Part shown: positions 17,257-25,890 of the stretch, in pieces
How the letters are laid out: each line of letters opens with the position of its first letter
How positions within the stretch are numbered: position 1 is the stretch's first letter
NCBI GenBank assembly: GCA_041545745.1
Contig: CP168152.1
Location: 928,001 to 992,000, forward strand
Origin: Stenotrophomonas indicatrix
GTDB taxonomy: Bacteria > Pseudomonadota > Gammaproteobacteria > Xanthomonadales > Xanthomonadaceae
DNA: 64,000 nucleotides
Direction of reading: 5' to 3'
Translations under genes and position numbers: made by a program
Notes under the pieces: generated by a model
What the model was told of the DNA's origin: nothing
Seen by the model: only the letters and a program-made list of their open reading frames with translations
Databases searched by the model: none

Positions 17257-17274
17257 ATGACATGTTTGTGACTG
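17257..17274 (-). promoter_or_regulatory. Pho box upstream of phoB
   Basis: Minus strand reads CAGTCAC-AAAC-ATGTCAT, two 7-base half-sites 11 bases apart, close to the PhoB consensus CTGTCAT-N4-CTGTCAT. A third weaker unit (GGTCATG) lies 11 bases further upstream. A possible -10 (TAGTCT) follows towards phoB. Confidence 0.65.
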
Positions 17275-17320
17275 CATGACCGGCATCTGGCATTCCTGCC
17301 ATCTGCCGGTCATGCCGCAC

Positions 17321-18967
17321 TCAGCGGCGGTCCAGATCCGGGTCCTGTACACCCTGCCGGCGCAGCTCGAGCACGGTGGGCGTAATCGACTCGATCCGCG
17401 CATCCACCCGGGCCCGACCGACGTAGTCCAGGGCGGGGTTGCGCTTGAGTGCCTGCAGCTGCATCAGGGCCTGTTCCGGGCGTCCGCCCAGGAACGCCGC
17501 CTCGGCATAGGCCTCGCTGGCGCGGACACTGTCACCGGCCAGTTCACTGGCGCGGGCGTAGCGCTGCTGGAAGACCGGATCGTTACCGCTTTGCGACAGC
17601 AGCGGGCGCAGCATGGCCTGCGCGCGCTGGCCCGCGGCCTGGCCTCCCTGCTCGTTCAGGATCTCGGCATAGGTCAGGGCAACCGGCCGGCTGTTGGGGT
17701 GTTCGTGCAGCAGCTGCTCGAAGCGCGCATTGGCCTGGGTGGATTGGCCGGTGCGTGATTCGGCCTCGGCCAGGGCCAGGGCGACCCACAGGCTGTCCGG
17801 ATGGGTCTTCAACAGATCGGTCAACGTCTGCCGGGCCTCGCTGGCGCCGCTGCGGCCGCCGCGCATCGTGGCCAGTGCCTGGCCATAACGCTGGGCGTCG
17901 TCCAGGCCATCCTTCTGCCGCCGCGCAAGATCGGCGTACTCGCGTTGCAGTTCGGCCGGGCTGTCGGCGCTGAGTACGCGCAGGCGTTCACGGGCCCAGT
18001 TGAAATCGCCACTGGCGCCGCGGCTGAGCTGGCCGATCGGAACCCGCAGCACGCTGCTGGGCAGCAGCGGGTTGATGCCGCGCAGCAGCGGATCGCCCAG
18101 GGTCGGGTCGGCCGGGTCTACCCGTTCCTTGCGCTCACCGCTGGGCGTGCGCGTGGTCAGCAGCACCGTGTCCTTCTTCATCTGTTCGGCGCGGGCCTTG
18201 GCCTCGCTGATGCGGGTGGTGTTGACCGGGTGGGTGCGCAGGAAGTCAGGAACGCTGTAACCGCCATCATTGCCGCGCATCGCCGAGGACATGCGCTCGA
18301 AGAAGCCGGCCATCGCATCCACGTCGTAGCCGCTGCGCGACAGCGTGCGGATGCCCAGCCGGTCGGCCTCGGATTCATTGGAGCGGGTGTAGTCGATCTG
18401 CCGTTGCTGCATCAGGCCCATGCCCGAGCTGATCGCAGCCATGGTGGCGTTGCCCGAGGAGGAGCTGTTGCTGGCCTGGGCGGCAACCACCGCCGCCAGC
18501 ATGCCCAGCAGGATCGGGATCTGGTCACGCTGGGCGCGTTCGACCCCGCGCAACACGTGCTGCTGGGTGACGTGGGCGATTTCGTGCGACAGCACCGCCG
18601 CTACCTCGTCCTCGCGCTCGGCGGTCAATACCAGGCCGGCATTGACGCCGATATAGCCGCCGAGGGTGGCGAAGGCATTGATCTGGCGGTCCTTCATCAC
18701 GAAGAACGTGTAGGGCTGGCGCGGCTGGTCGCTGTTGGAACCGAGGCGGGTGCCCATGGTCTGCAGCCAGTCGTTGACCAGCGGATCGTCCAGCAGGTAG
18801 CCGTAGTTGCGCAGCTCGCGCAGCATCATCGCGCCGTACTCGGCCTGGCGGGCCGGGGTCAGCAGTTCCCCCGCCGAGGAGCCGATGTCCGGCAGCTTCT
18901 CCTGGGCCTGCGCCAGCGGGGCGGCCAGGGCCAGGGTCAGGGCAGCGGTGAGCAGCAGGGGTCGCAA
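17321..18967 (-). CDS. Periplasmic M48 metalloprotease with TPR tail (BepA-like)
   Basis: 548 aa with the TTG start at 18967, preferred because GAGGA lies 8 bases upstream and it puts a compact signal peptide (LRPLLLTAALTLALAAPLAQA) at the N-terminus; an ATG at 19021 would add 18 residues. The M48 zinc site is HEIAHVTQQH with the third ligand in ESEADRLG. The C-terminal half looks like tetratricopeptide helices. BepA/YfgC proteins degrade misfolded outer-membrane proteins and aid LptD assembly, so a periplasmic quality-control role is likely. Divergent from grx. Confidence 0.88.
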   Translation of the reverse strand: MRPLLLTAALTLALAAPLAQAQEKLPDIGSSAGELLTPARQAEYGAMMLRELRNYGYLLDDPLVNDWLQTMGTRLGSNSDQPRQPYTFFVMKDRQINAFATLGGYIGVNAGLVLTAEREDEVAAVLSHEIAHVTQQHVLRGVERAQRDQIPILLGMLAAVVAAQASNSSSSGNATMAAISSGMGLMQQRQIDYTRSNESEADRLGIRTLSRSGYDVDAMAGFFERMSSAMRGNDGGYSVPDFLRTHPVNTTRISEAKARAEQMKKDTVLLTTRTPSGERKERVDPADPTLGDPLLRGINPLLPSSVLRVPIGQLSRGASGDFNWARERLRVLSADSPAELQREYADLARRQKDGLDDAQRYGQALATMRGGRSGASEARQTLTDLLKTHPDSLWVALALAEAESRTGQSTQANARFEQLLHEHPNSRPVALTYAEILNEQGGQAAGQRAQAMLRPLLSQSGNDPVFQQRYARASELAGDSVRASEAYAEAAFLGGRPEQALMQLQALKRNPALDYVGRARVDARIESITPTVLELRRQGVQDPDLDRR

Positions 18968-19113
18968 GCGGTCGGTCCTCGGGCAGGGTCTGCCCAGCGT
19001 GGCAGGGCAGGGGGCAACCATTCGTTAATCAATCCACAGTGTTGCGGGCGTGGCGTGGAAATTCCAGCGCACCGGTACCATATATGGACCGTCGATCCAT
19101 CGTGGAGTTTCCC

Positions 19114-19404
19114 GTGACAGCCCAGTCCGCCGGCGCTACCCCCGCCATCACCATCTATTCCACCGCTGTCTGCCCGTACTGCGTGGCCGCCAAGAACTTC
19201 CTCAAGAGCAAGGGCCAGCAATGGACCGAGGTCCGCATCGACCTGGACCCGGTCGAGCGCGAGAAGATGATGGCCAAGACCCGCCGTACCAGCGTCCCGC
19301 AGATCTTCGTGGGCGACGTCCATGTCGGCGGCTACGACGACATGATGGCCCTGCATCGTGAAGGCAAGCTCGAGCCGCTGCTGGCCGGGCAGGGCCAGGC
19401 ATGA
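19114..19404 (+). CDS. grxC: Glutaredoxin 3
   Basis: 96 aa with the GTG start at 19114, which has a GGAG site six bases away; an ATG at 19084 is the alternative. The redox motif CPYC (about residues 19-22), TSVPQIF with its cis-proline, and GGYDD are all in place. It is a small cytoplasmic glutathione-dependent disulfide reductase. The stop codon overlaps the start of the next gene by four bases (ATGA), so the two are translationally coupled. Confidence 0.93.
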   Translation: MTAQSAGATPAITIYSTAVCPYCVAAKNFLKSKGQQWTEVRIDLDPVEREKMMAKTRRTSVPQIFVGDVHVGGYDDMMALHREGKLEPLLAGQGQA

Positions 19405-19793
19405 GCGCGGCCGATGACGGCAGCAAAGACCGGATCGCCGAGTTCACCGATTTCCGCAAGCGCATGAATGAACGCATCCTGGGCGAGCCGAACCAGGTGG
19501 TGCGCCGCTTCTTCGCGCTGGACACGCAGACCTACCAGGCCGGCGCGCTGGACGTGAAGACCAAGGAGCTGCTGGGCCTGGTGGCCTCGATGGTGCTGCG
19601 CTGCGACGACTGCATCAGCTACCACGTGGCCCAGTGCAAGGACGCTGGCGTTACCCGCGAGGAGTTCTTCGAGACTTTCTCGGTCGGCCTCGTGGTCGGC
19701 GGCTCGATCGTGATCCCGCATCTGCGCCGCGCGGTGGACTTCCTCGACCAGCTGGAAGGTGGCGCCGCCGCCCCGGCAGCCCACGAGCACTGA
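19401..19793 (+). CDS. Carboxymuconolactone decarboxylase / AhpD-like protein
   Basis: 130 aa. The core LGLVASMVLRCDDCISYHV contains CxxC followed by histidine, the AhpD-type redox site rather than that of a true decarboxylase. Coupling with glutaredoxin (overlapping stop and start) favours a thiol redox or peroxide-defence role in the cytoplasm. The exact partner is unknown. Confidence 0.85.
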   Translation: MSAADDGSKDRIAEFTDFRKRMNERILGEPNQVVRRFFALDTQTYQAGALDVKTKELLGLVASMVLRCDDCISYHVAQCKDAGVTREEFFETFSVGLVVGGSIVIPHLRRAVDFLDQLEGGAAAPAAHEH

Positions 19794-19837
19794 GCCCGAC
19801 GAGCGCCGGGAACCGGGACCTTGCGCCCTTCCCGGTG

Positions 19838-19861
19838 GTGCCGGCCAGCGGCCGGCACTAC
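19838..19861. repeat. GTAG palindrome (GCCGGCC type)
   Basis: Stem GTGCCGGCC/GGCCGGCAC ending CTAC in the gap before icd. Confidence 0.75.
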
Positions 19862-19904
19862 CGCCCGCGCGCAGGGGCCTTCCCCGCGATCTCCCTGACC
19901 AGGA

Positions 19905-20032
19905 GCCCCCTTGTTGTTCAAGGGGGCGCGCCGGTAGGCGCGGGGATAAGGTGGAATGCGCGGGCAAGCCGCAGAGCGGTTTGCAGGGGCGCGCCGACAG
20001 GCGGGGGTAGAGGAGGAATGCGCGGGCAATTC
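19905..20032. repeat. Hairpin plus imperfect 48-bp tandem repeat
   Basis: A 9-bp stem GCCCCCTTG/CAAGGGGGC (19905-19927) is followed by two similar units, 19923-19970 and 19986-20032, each running GGGGCGCGCCG..AGGCG..GGAATGCGCGGGCAA. The hairpin recurs at 26422-26442. This covers most of the 379-base gap between the AhpD-like gene and icd. Confidence 0.7.
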
Positions 20033-20089
20033 TGCCTGAGCCGGGACTGGGACCATGGTCTATTTGGGACCTCGGCCCCGGCTCAGGCA
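20033..20089 (+). promoter_or_regulatory. 13-bp inverted repeat in the icd leader region
   Basis: TGCCTGAGCCGGG (20033-20045) pairs perfectly with 20077-20089. Its 31-base loop contains the palindrome GACCATGGTC (20051-20060). It lies 83 bases before icd. Whether it acts as a terminator of upstream reads, an operator or a leader RNA structure is unknown; no T tract follows. Confidence 0.45.
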
Positions 20090-20172
20090 TAATTGCGGGT
20101 GAAACTTCCTTTGCGCCGGCGTTTCCGGGCACGTCCGGACGGCGTTTTTCCCCCTGTTCGGAACATCGATCA

Positions 20173-21177
20173 ATGACGCAGAAAATTACGGTCATCCGCG
20201 GCGACGGCATTGGCCCGGAAATCATGGACGCCACCCTGTTCGTGCTCGACCAGCTCAAGACTGGCCTGGAGTACGAAGACGCCGACGCCGGCCTGGTGGC
20301 CCTGGAGAAGCACGGCGATCTGATGCCGGCGGTGACCCTGGAATCGATCGCGCGCAACAAGGTCGCGCTGAAGAGCCCGCTGACCACGCCGGTCGGTGGC
20401 GGCTTCACCTCGATCAACGTCAGCCTGCGCCGTCACTTCGATCTGTACGCCAACGTGCGTCCGGCCCACACCTTCCCGAACACCAAGTCGCGTTTTGAAA
20501 ACGTCGACCTGATCACCGTTCGTGAGAACACCGAAGGTGCGTATCTGGCTGAAGGCCAGGAAGTGTCGGCCGACGGCGAGACCGCCTTCTCCGGCACCCG
20601 CATCACCCGCAAGGGTTCCGAGCGCATCGTGCGTTACGCTTTCGAGCTGGCCCGCAGCACCGGCCGCAAGAAGGTCACCGCCGTGCACAAGGCCAACATC
20701 ATCAAGTCGACCTCGGGCCTGTTCCTGGCCGTGGCGCGCGAAGTGGCGGCCAAGTACCCGGACATCGAGTTCCAGGAAATGATCGTCGACAACGCCTGCA
20801 TGCAGCTGGTGATGCGTCCGGAACAGTTCGACATCATCGTCACCACCAACCTGTTCGGCGACATCATTTCCGACCTGTGTGCCGGTCTGGTTGGTGGCCT
20901 GGGCCTGGCCCCGGGTGCCAACATCGGTGAGAACGCGGCGATCTTCGAAGCCGTGCACGGCACCGCGCCGGACATCGCCGGCCAGGGCAAGGCCAATCCG
21001 TGCGCCCTGCTGCTGGCAGCGGCCCAGATGCTGGACCATGTCGGCCAGCCGGAAAATGCCGAGCGCCTGCGCAAGGCCATCGTCGCCACGCTGGAGGCCA
21101 AGGATTCGCTGACCGGCGACCTCGGCGGCACCGGCAACACGATGGGCTTCGCCAAGGCGATCGCCAGCCGCCTGTAA
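20173..21177 (+). CDS. icd: NAD-dependent isocitrate dehydrogenase
   Basis: 334 aa, shorter than the 416-aa E. coli NADP enzyme and matching the NAD-type IDH/IPMDH family used by xanthomonads. It oxidises isocitrate to 2-oxoglutarate in the TCA cycle. Visible motifs: GDGIGPEI (residues 10-17), VRENTEGAY with the substrate-binding serine region SINVSLRRHFDLYANVRP, metal-binding DNACMQLV and NLFGDIISD, and the cofactor segment AVHGTAPDIAGQGKANP. Homoisocitrate dehydrogenase is a possible relative but context favours IDH. Monocistronic by spacing. Confidence 0.88.
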   Translation: MTQKITVIRGDGIGPEIMDATLFVLDQLKTGLEYEDADAGLVALEKHGDLMPAVTLESIARNKVALKSPLTTPVGGGFTSINVSLRRHFDLYANVRPAHTFPNTKSRFENVDLITVRENTEGAYLAEGQEVSADGETAFSGTRITRKGSERIVRYAFELARSTGRKKVTAVHKANIIKSTSGLFLAVAREVAAKYPDIEFQEMIVDNACMQLVMRPEQFDIIVTTNLFGDIISDLCAGLVGGLGLAPGANIGENAAIFEAVHGTAPDIAGQGKANPCALLLAAAQMLDHVGQPENAERLRKAIVATLEAKDSLTGDLGGTGNTMGFAKAIASRL

Positions 21178-21358
21178 GCGGCGGTTCGACTCCGATTGCA
21201 TCCACAGCGGGGCGCCCTCGGGCGCCCCGCTGCGTTTGGCCACCTCCACAGAAACGATCTGTGCATATTTCGCACAGATTGTGTGCTTGAAGGCGGCTGG
21301 TTCGTGCACTCAATGCTCCTCATCCTGTTTCCACTTTCCCTCGCACAGGAGCTTGACC

Positions 21359-22102
21359 ATGAACCTCACTGCTTTCGGCCTGGCCGGCCTGATCGGCATG
21401 GCTGCCACCGCCCCGGTTGTCGCCGCCGAGCCGGTCCACCCCACCATCCGCCATATGGTCGGCGCCCCGGCGGCCACCTCGCTCGACGCAGCGAAGACGG
21501 CCGTGCTGGTGATCGACTTCCAGAACGAGTATTTCGACGCCAGCGCCGCAGCCGGTTTCGCCGGTGGTCGCATGGTCATTCCCGATGGCATGACGGCACT
21601 GCGGCAGACGCGCCGCGTGGTCGACTTCGCCGATGCCAACGGCATCCGCGTGATCCATGTGCAGCACGTGTTGCCGGCCGGCGCGCCGCTGTTCGCAGAG
21701 GGTAGCGTCAACGCCGCCTTCCACCGTGACATGCAGCCGCGCAAGGGCGAGACCGTGGTGCAGAAGGACAACGTCAGCGTGTTCGCCGGTACCTCGGCGG
21801 CAGTGCTCGACAAGGCGCTGAAGGACGCCGGTATCGACACCCTGATCGTCACCGGCCTACAGACCCATGCCTGCGTTGCCGGTGCTGCGCGCGATGCCGC
21901 TGCAGCGCCGCGCGGCTATCGGGTGATCGTCGCCTCCGATGCCTCTGCCAGCCGTGATCTGGATCTGGCCAATGGCGGGACCATCGGCCATCGCGCATTG
22001 CATGAGGCGTCGCTGGCGCAGATCGAGGATGCCTTTGGCGAGGTCATGACCACCTCGGCGATCCTGGCCCTGCCGGTGCGCAAGGCAGGCAACGGCACTT
22101 GA
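21359..22102 (+). CDS. Exported isochorismatase-family cysteine hydrolase
   Basis: 247 aa. A signal peptide (residues 1-22, ending PVVAA) precedes an isochorismatase fold: VLVIDFQNEYF with the catalytic Asp, and QTHACVAGAARDA with the catalytic Cys in place of the common TDxCV sequence. Most family members are cytoplasmic, so export is unusual. Start at 21359 follows CAGGAGC. A divergent operon is absent; a LysR regulator gene begins 53 bases downstream on the same strand. Substrate unknown (amide or vinyl-ether hydrolysis are family reactions). Confidence 0.8.
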   Translation: MNLTAFGLAGLIGMAATAPVVAAEPVHPTIRHMVGAPAATSLDAAKTAVLVIDFQNEYFDASAAAGFAGGRMVIPDGMTALRQTRRVVDFADANGIRVIHVQHVLPAGAPLFAEGSVNAAFHRDMQPRKGETVVQKDNVSVFAGTSAAVLDKALKDAGIDTLIVTGLQTHACVAGAARDAAAAPRGYRVIVASDASASRDLDLANGGTIGHRALHEASLAQIEDAFGEVMTTSAILALPVRKAGNGT

Positions 22103-22155
22103 TAAGCTGGCGGGGTCCGCAGCCTGCGGGCCCCGCCGACTGGAGTCACCTCCCG

Positions 22156-23064
22156 ATGGATCATTTCGCCGCCCTGCGAGCCCTGCGCGCGATCGTCGAT
22201 GCAGGCAGTTTCACTGCCGCCGCCGAGCGGCTGGATACCACCCATTCGGCGATGTCGCGGCAGTTGCGTCAACTTGAAGAGCACCTGCAGGTGCGGCTGC
22301 TGGATCGCAACAGCCGGCGGCTGTCGCTGACCGAGGCCGGGCGCGACTACTACCGCGAGGCGGTGGCGCTGCTTGACCGGCTGGAGGCCGCCGATGACCG
22401 TGCGCGGGCCGGCCAGGCCCAGCCCAGCGGGCGCGTGCGGGTCAGCGTGCCGCAGGTGGTCGCCAGCCAGGAGTTGCCGCATTGGCTGCCTGGCTTCCTG
22501 GCGCGCTATCCGCAGGTGGCACTGGAACTGTCGGCCGACGATCAGCTGGTCGATGTGGTTGGCGGTGGCTTCGATCTGGCCCTGCGCATCGCACCGTCTT
22601 TGCCTGACAGCCAACTGGTCGCCCGTGAACTGGCGCGCTGCCCGCGCATCCTGGTTGCGGCACCAGCCTACCTGGCCCGGCATGGACTGCCTCGACAGGT
22701 TGCCGATCTGCAGAACCACACGTTGTTGGCATTCAACCCGGTTGCTGCGATCACGCCGTGGCAGCTGCACGGGCCGCGCGCTGCCATCGTCAGCGTGGAA
22801 GCCGGTCAACGACTGCGCGTGGACGCCACGCCGGCACTGTATGCGGCCGTGCTGGCCGGCATGGGCATCAGTCTGTTCACCGCGCTCACGGTGCAGGAAG
22901 ACCTGCGCGCCGGCCGGTTGATCCGCGTGCTGCCCAGCTGGGGCGGTGGCACGCGCTGCTATTTCGCGCTGTATCCCCATGCGCGCGCGCTGGCACCGAA
23001 GGTGCGCGCGCTGGTCGATCATCTGGCCGCGCATTACGCTGCAGCGTCGGGTGCGGCAGGGTAG
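22156..23064 (+). CDS. LysR-family transcriptional regulator
   Basis: 302 aa. N-terminal winged helix-turn-helix (FAALRALRAIVDAGSFTAAA, then STLRxLE-like MSRQLRQLEEHL), C-terminal periplasmic-binding-like effector domain (LPHWLPGFLARYPQVALELS). Start at 22156 fits the family's N-terminus. It follows the isochorismatase-like gene and precedes a TauE permease by 26 bases, so it may control one or both; the inducer is unknown. Confidence 0.9.
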   Translation: MDHFAALRALRAIVDAGSFTAAAERLDTTHSAMSRQLRQLEEHLQVRLLDRNSRRLSLTEAGRDYYREAVALLDRLEAADDRARAGQAQPSGRVRVSVPQVVASQELPHWLPGFLARYPQVALELSADDQLVDVVGGGFDLALRIAPSLPDSQLVARELARCPRILVAAPAYLARHGLPRQVADLQNHTLLAFNPVAAITPWQLHGPRAAIVSVEAGQRLRVDATPALYAAVLAGMGISLFTALTVQEDLRAGRLIRVLPSWGGGTRCYFALYPHARALAPKVRALVDHLAAHYAAASGAAG

Positions 23065-23090
23065 TCGCACGGCAGCGGTGGGGAGTGGGG

Positions 23091-23852
23091 ATGGAGTCGG
23101 TGTATCTGCTGGTCGCGCTGGGTGCGATCGTCGCGGGGTTCGTACAGGGCCTGTCGGGTTTCGCGTTCGGCATGGTCGCGATGTCGTTCTGGGCGTGGGG
23201 GCTGGATCCCCGGCTTGCGGCGACGCTGTCGGTGTTCGGCGCGCTGGTCGGCCAGTTGCTGGCGGTGTTCACCGTGCGCCGTGGCTTCAACCTGCGTTTG
23301 CTGCTGCCGTTCGTGCTCGGCGGGCTGGCGGGCATTCCGCTTGGCGTGCTGGTGCTGCCACTGCTGGACATGGTCTGGTTCAAGGCGCTGCTGGGAGGAT
23401 TCCTGGCGCTGTGGTGCCCGGTGATGCTGATGGCGCGTTCGTTGCCACCGGTCACCGTTGGCGGCCGGTTCGGCGACGCGCTGGCCGGCATGGCCGGCGG
23501 TGTGCTCAGTGGCATCGGCGGCTTTGCCGGACCGGTACCGACGCTGTGGAGCACGCTGCGTGGCTTCGGCAAGGACGAGCAGCGCGCGGTCATCCAGAAC
23601 TTCAACCTGGCGATGCTGGCGGTGACCATGGCGACCTATGTCGGTACCGGCATGGTCAGCCGGCAGATGCTGCCGTACTTCGCCATCGTCGCGCCGGCGA
23701 TGCTGGTGCCAACGCTGCTGGGGGCGAAGCTGTATGTCGGTATCAGTGAAGCGCGTTTCCGGCAGATCGTGCTGGGGCTGCTGACGGCCTCCGGCGTTGC
23801 CATGCTGGCCTCGTCGTTGCCGTTGCTGCTGTCCCGTGGGGCGGCGGGATGA
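23091..23852 (+). CDS. TauE/SafE (TSUP) family membrane permease
   Basis: 253 aa with about eight hydrophobic helices. The repeated family motif is seen at GLSGFAFGMVAM (about residues 21-32) and GVLSGIGGFAGPVPTLW. These proteins export or import small anions such as sulfite, sulfonates or organic acids across the inner membrane. Start at 23091 has a GGGGAG site. Probably cotranscribed with the LysR gene. Confidence 0.88.
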   Translation: MESVYLLVALGAIVAGFVQGLSGFAFGMVAMSFWAWGLDPRLAATLSVFGALVGQLLAVFTVRRGFNLRLLLPFVLGGLAGIPLGVLVLPLLDMVWFKALLGGFLALWCPVMLMARSLPPVTVGGRFGDALAGMAGGVLSGIGGFAGPVPTLWSTLRGFGKDEQRAVIQNFNLAMLAVTMATYVGTGMVSRQMLPYFAIVAPAMLVPTLLGAKLYVGISEARFRQIVLGLLTASGVAMLASSLPLLLSRGAAG

Positions 23853-23856
23853 GGGC

Positions 23857-24489
23857 TCAGGCGGGCCGCAGCATGCGGAAGCGGTGGTCGGCGGTGATCC
23901 GGAAATAGTCGGCCGGTCCGCCGCCGCGCAGGATGGTGTCGCTCGCTGCAGTGTCGTAGATGCCGTCGACGAGCAACCGCGTATCGATATGCACGGCGAC
24001 CACTTCTCCCAGTACCAGCCAGCCATTGGTGTCGTTACCGGCCGCATCACGCAGACGCACGATCTGCGTGCAGCGGCACTCCATGCTTACCGGGCTCTGC
24101 GCCACGCGCGGCGGTGCAACCTGCTCCGAGGCCAGTGGTGTCAGCCCCGCCAATGCGAACTCGTCCACTTCGGGCGCGACTGCGCGGCAGCTTTCGTTCA
24201 TTGCCTGGGCCAGATCGAATGTGGCGAGGTTCCAGACGAACTCGCCGGTGGCTTCGATGTTGCGCAGCGAATCCTTGCGCCCCTGGCTGCTGAAACCAAT
24301 GATCGGCGGGGTGTAGTTGAAGGCGTTGAAGAAGCTGTAGGGCGCCAGATTCACATTGCTTTCGGCGTCACGACTGGAGATCCAGCCGATGGGGCGCGGG
24401 CCGATGATGGCGTTGAACGGATCATGTGGCAGGCGATGGCCGTCGGCCGGACGATAGCTGTGGAAGCGGCGAGGGAGGGTGTCTGCCAT
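23857..24489 (-). CDS. Flavin reductase-like FMN-binding protein
   Basis: 210 aa. The N-terminal AIIGPRPIGWISSRD and NLAPYSFFNAFNYTPP are hallmarks of the split-barrel flavin reductase family (often close to DIM6/NTAB proteins). It likely binds FMN in the cytoplasm and serves as a reductase or flavoprotein of unknown partner. It ends 4 bases from the convergent TauE gene and is followed upstream by a hairpin-rich gap. Confidence 0.85.
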   Translation of the reverse strand: MADTLPRRFHSYRPADGHRLPHDPFNAIIGPRPIGWISSRDAESNVNLAPYSFFNAFNYTPPIIGFSSQGRKDSLRNIEATGEFVWNLATFDLAQAMNESCRAVAPEVDEFALAGLTPLASEQVAPPRVAQSPVSMECRCTQIVRLRDAAGNDTNGWLVLGEVVAVHIDTRLLVDGIYDTAASDTILRGGGPADYFRITADHRFRMLRPA

Positions 24490-24507
24490 GGGCGTGTTTC
24501 CGGAGGA

Positions 24508-24528
24508 GTCGAGCGTGCTCGACGCTAC
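24508..24528. repeat. GTAG palindrome (GTCGAGC type)
   Basis: Stem GTCGAGC/GCTCGAC followed by GCTAC, directly next to the terminator of the Bax-inhibitor gene. Confidence 0.7.
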
Positions 24529-24563
24529 AAAAAAAGGCCGCGATCCCGACGGACCGCGGCCTT
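24529..24563 (-). terminator. Terminator of the Bax-inhibitor-1 family gene
   Basis: Stem AGGCCGCG/CGCGGCCT followed on the minus strand by seven T. Confidence 0.85.
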
Positions 24564-24585
24564 GTCGTTTACGGCATGGACTGGA

Positions 24586-25344
24586 TCAGCGCTGCTGGAT
24601 CTTCGACAGCAGGCGCAGGAACTCCACATACAGCCAGACCAGGGTCACCATCAGGCCGAATGCGCCATACCATTCCATGTACTTCGGCGCGCGCTGGGCC
24701 GCGCCGGTTTCGATGAAGTCGAAATCCAGCACCAGGTTCAGCGCGGCCACGACTACCACGAACAGGCTGAAGGCGATGCCCCAGCCGCTTGAGGAATGGA
24801 TCAGCGGCACCTGGATGTTGAAGAACGACAACACGAACGAAGCCAGGTACAGCAGGGCGATGCCGCCTGTGGCAGCGACCACGCCGAGCTTGAAGTTCTC
24901 GGTGGCCTTGATCACGCCGCTGCGGTAGGCGATCAGCAATGCGAACAAGGTGCCGAAGGTCAGCAGCACCGCCTGGAACACGATGCCCGGGAAGCGCAGT
25001 TCGAACAGCGCGGAAATCGCACCCAGGAACAGGCCTTCCACCAGCGCATACATCGGCGCGGTGACCGGTGACCACTCCTTCTTGAAGATGGTGATCAGGG
25101 CCAGCACCAGGCCGCCGATCGCGCCGCCCATGGCGTACAGCTTGGCGCCGGCCATCACCTGGCCGTAGTCGTCCACGCTCTGGTTCCAGGCGAAGGCGGC
25201 GGTCAGTACGGTCAACAGCAGCAGGAGGCCGGTCTTGTTGACGGTGCCGTTGATGGTCATGGCCTGGTCGGGGCTGGTCACCACCGAGCCACTGGCCAGA
25301 TCGAGGAAGGTCGACTCGGAAAGAGCCGGGTTGCCGCTGCGCAT
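24586..25344 (-). CDS. Bax inhibitor-1 / YccA-family membrane protein
   Basis: 252 aa. A soluble N-terminus of about 45 residues precedes seven hydrophobic helices, ending in the charged LLSKIQQR tail. The helix set GLLLLLTVLTAAFAW, YAMGGAIGGLVLALITIF, PMYALVEGLFLGAISALFE matches the bacterial BI-1/YccA family, whose members interact with FtsH or conduct calcium/proton leak. Start at 25344 is set by CGGAG upstream; longer readings lack support. Confidence 0.88.
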   Translation of the reverse strand: MRSGNPALSESTFLDLASGSVVTSPDQAMTINGTVNKTGLLLLLTVLTAAFAWNQSVDDYGQVMAGAKLYAMGGAIGGLVLALITIFKKEWSPVTAPMYALVEGLFLGAISALFELRFPGIVFQAVLLTFGTLFALLIAYRSGVIKATENFKLGVVAATGGIALLYLASFVLSFFNIQVPLIHSSSGWGIAFSLFVVVVAALNLVLDFDFIETGAAQRAPKYMEWYGAFGLMVTLVWLYVEFLRLLSKIQQR

Positions 25345-25525
25345 GCGAGGTCTCCGTGCGAAAAGGGGGCGATTCGGCCATCCGGCCGCTGGCTGCGAGC
25401 ATAGCCGATGGCTGCGTAATTGGTGGTCATCGCGGGGTAGGGCGGGGATTGCGCGTTGACAGTTCGCACGACGCTTGGCCACAATGGTCAGCTCCCCGGG
25501 TCCAGGCCCGAGGGGATTGCAACAC

Positions 25526-25602
25526 CGGGGTATAGCGCAGTCTGGTAGCGCGCCTGCTTTGGGAGCAGGATGTCGGGGGTTCGAATCCCTCTACCCCGAC
25601 CA
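25526..25602 (+). tRNA. tRNA-Pro (TGG)
   Basis: 77 nt with CCA encoded. Acceptor CGGGGTA/TACCCCG; anticodon loop TTTGGGA; T-loop GGTTCGAATCC. Confidence 0.97.
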
Positions 25603-25640
25603 ATCCACGTCACGTCGGATTGGACGCCGTTCCGGTTCGG

Positions 25641-25717
25641 GCGCCCGTAGCTCAACTGGATAGAGCACCGGCCTTCTAAGCCGGCGGTTACAGGTTCGAT
25701 TCCTGTCGGGCGCGCCA
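25641..25717 (+). tRNA. tRNA-Arg (TCT)
   Basis: 77 nt with CCA. Acceptor GCGCCCG/CGGGCGC; anticodon stem CCGGC/GCCGG with loop CTTCTAA. Confidence 0.97.
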
Positions 25718-25764
25718 TTGGTGCGGCACCGGAACGCAGCTGGCGGATGTGAAGAAGTGCTTGC

Positions 25765-25797
25765 AAAAGCCTGGCGACTCCACCAGAATGTCGGACT
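25765..25797 (+). promoter_or_regulatory. Candidate promoter upstream of tRNA-His
   Basis: TTGCAA, 17-base spacer, CAGAAT. The distance to tRNA-His (about 95 bases) is long, and the same TTGCAA box precedes both tRNA-Lys genes. Confidence 0.35.
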
Positions 25798-25890
25798 CGC
25801 TTCGGCGGACCGGAACTTCGGTGACAGTCCTCGGGCAACGTATCAAGCGGCAACGTCGGCAGTATCGACGGTGAAGCGAAAGTTTCAGTG

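Noticed and set aside
25718..25890. Possible small gene between tRNA-Arg and tRNA-His
   Set aside because: A 60-codon frame there runs into the tRNA-His sequence and has no ribosome site or domain.
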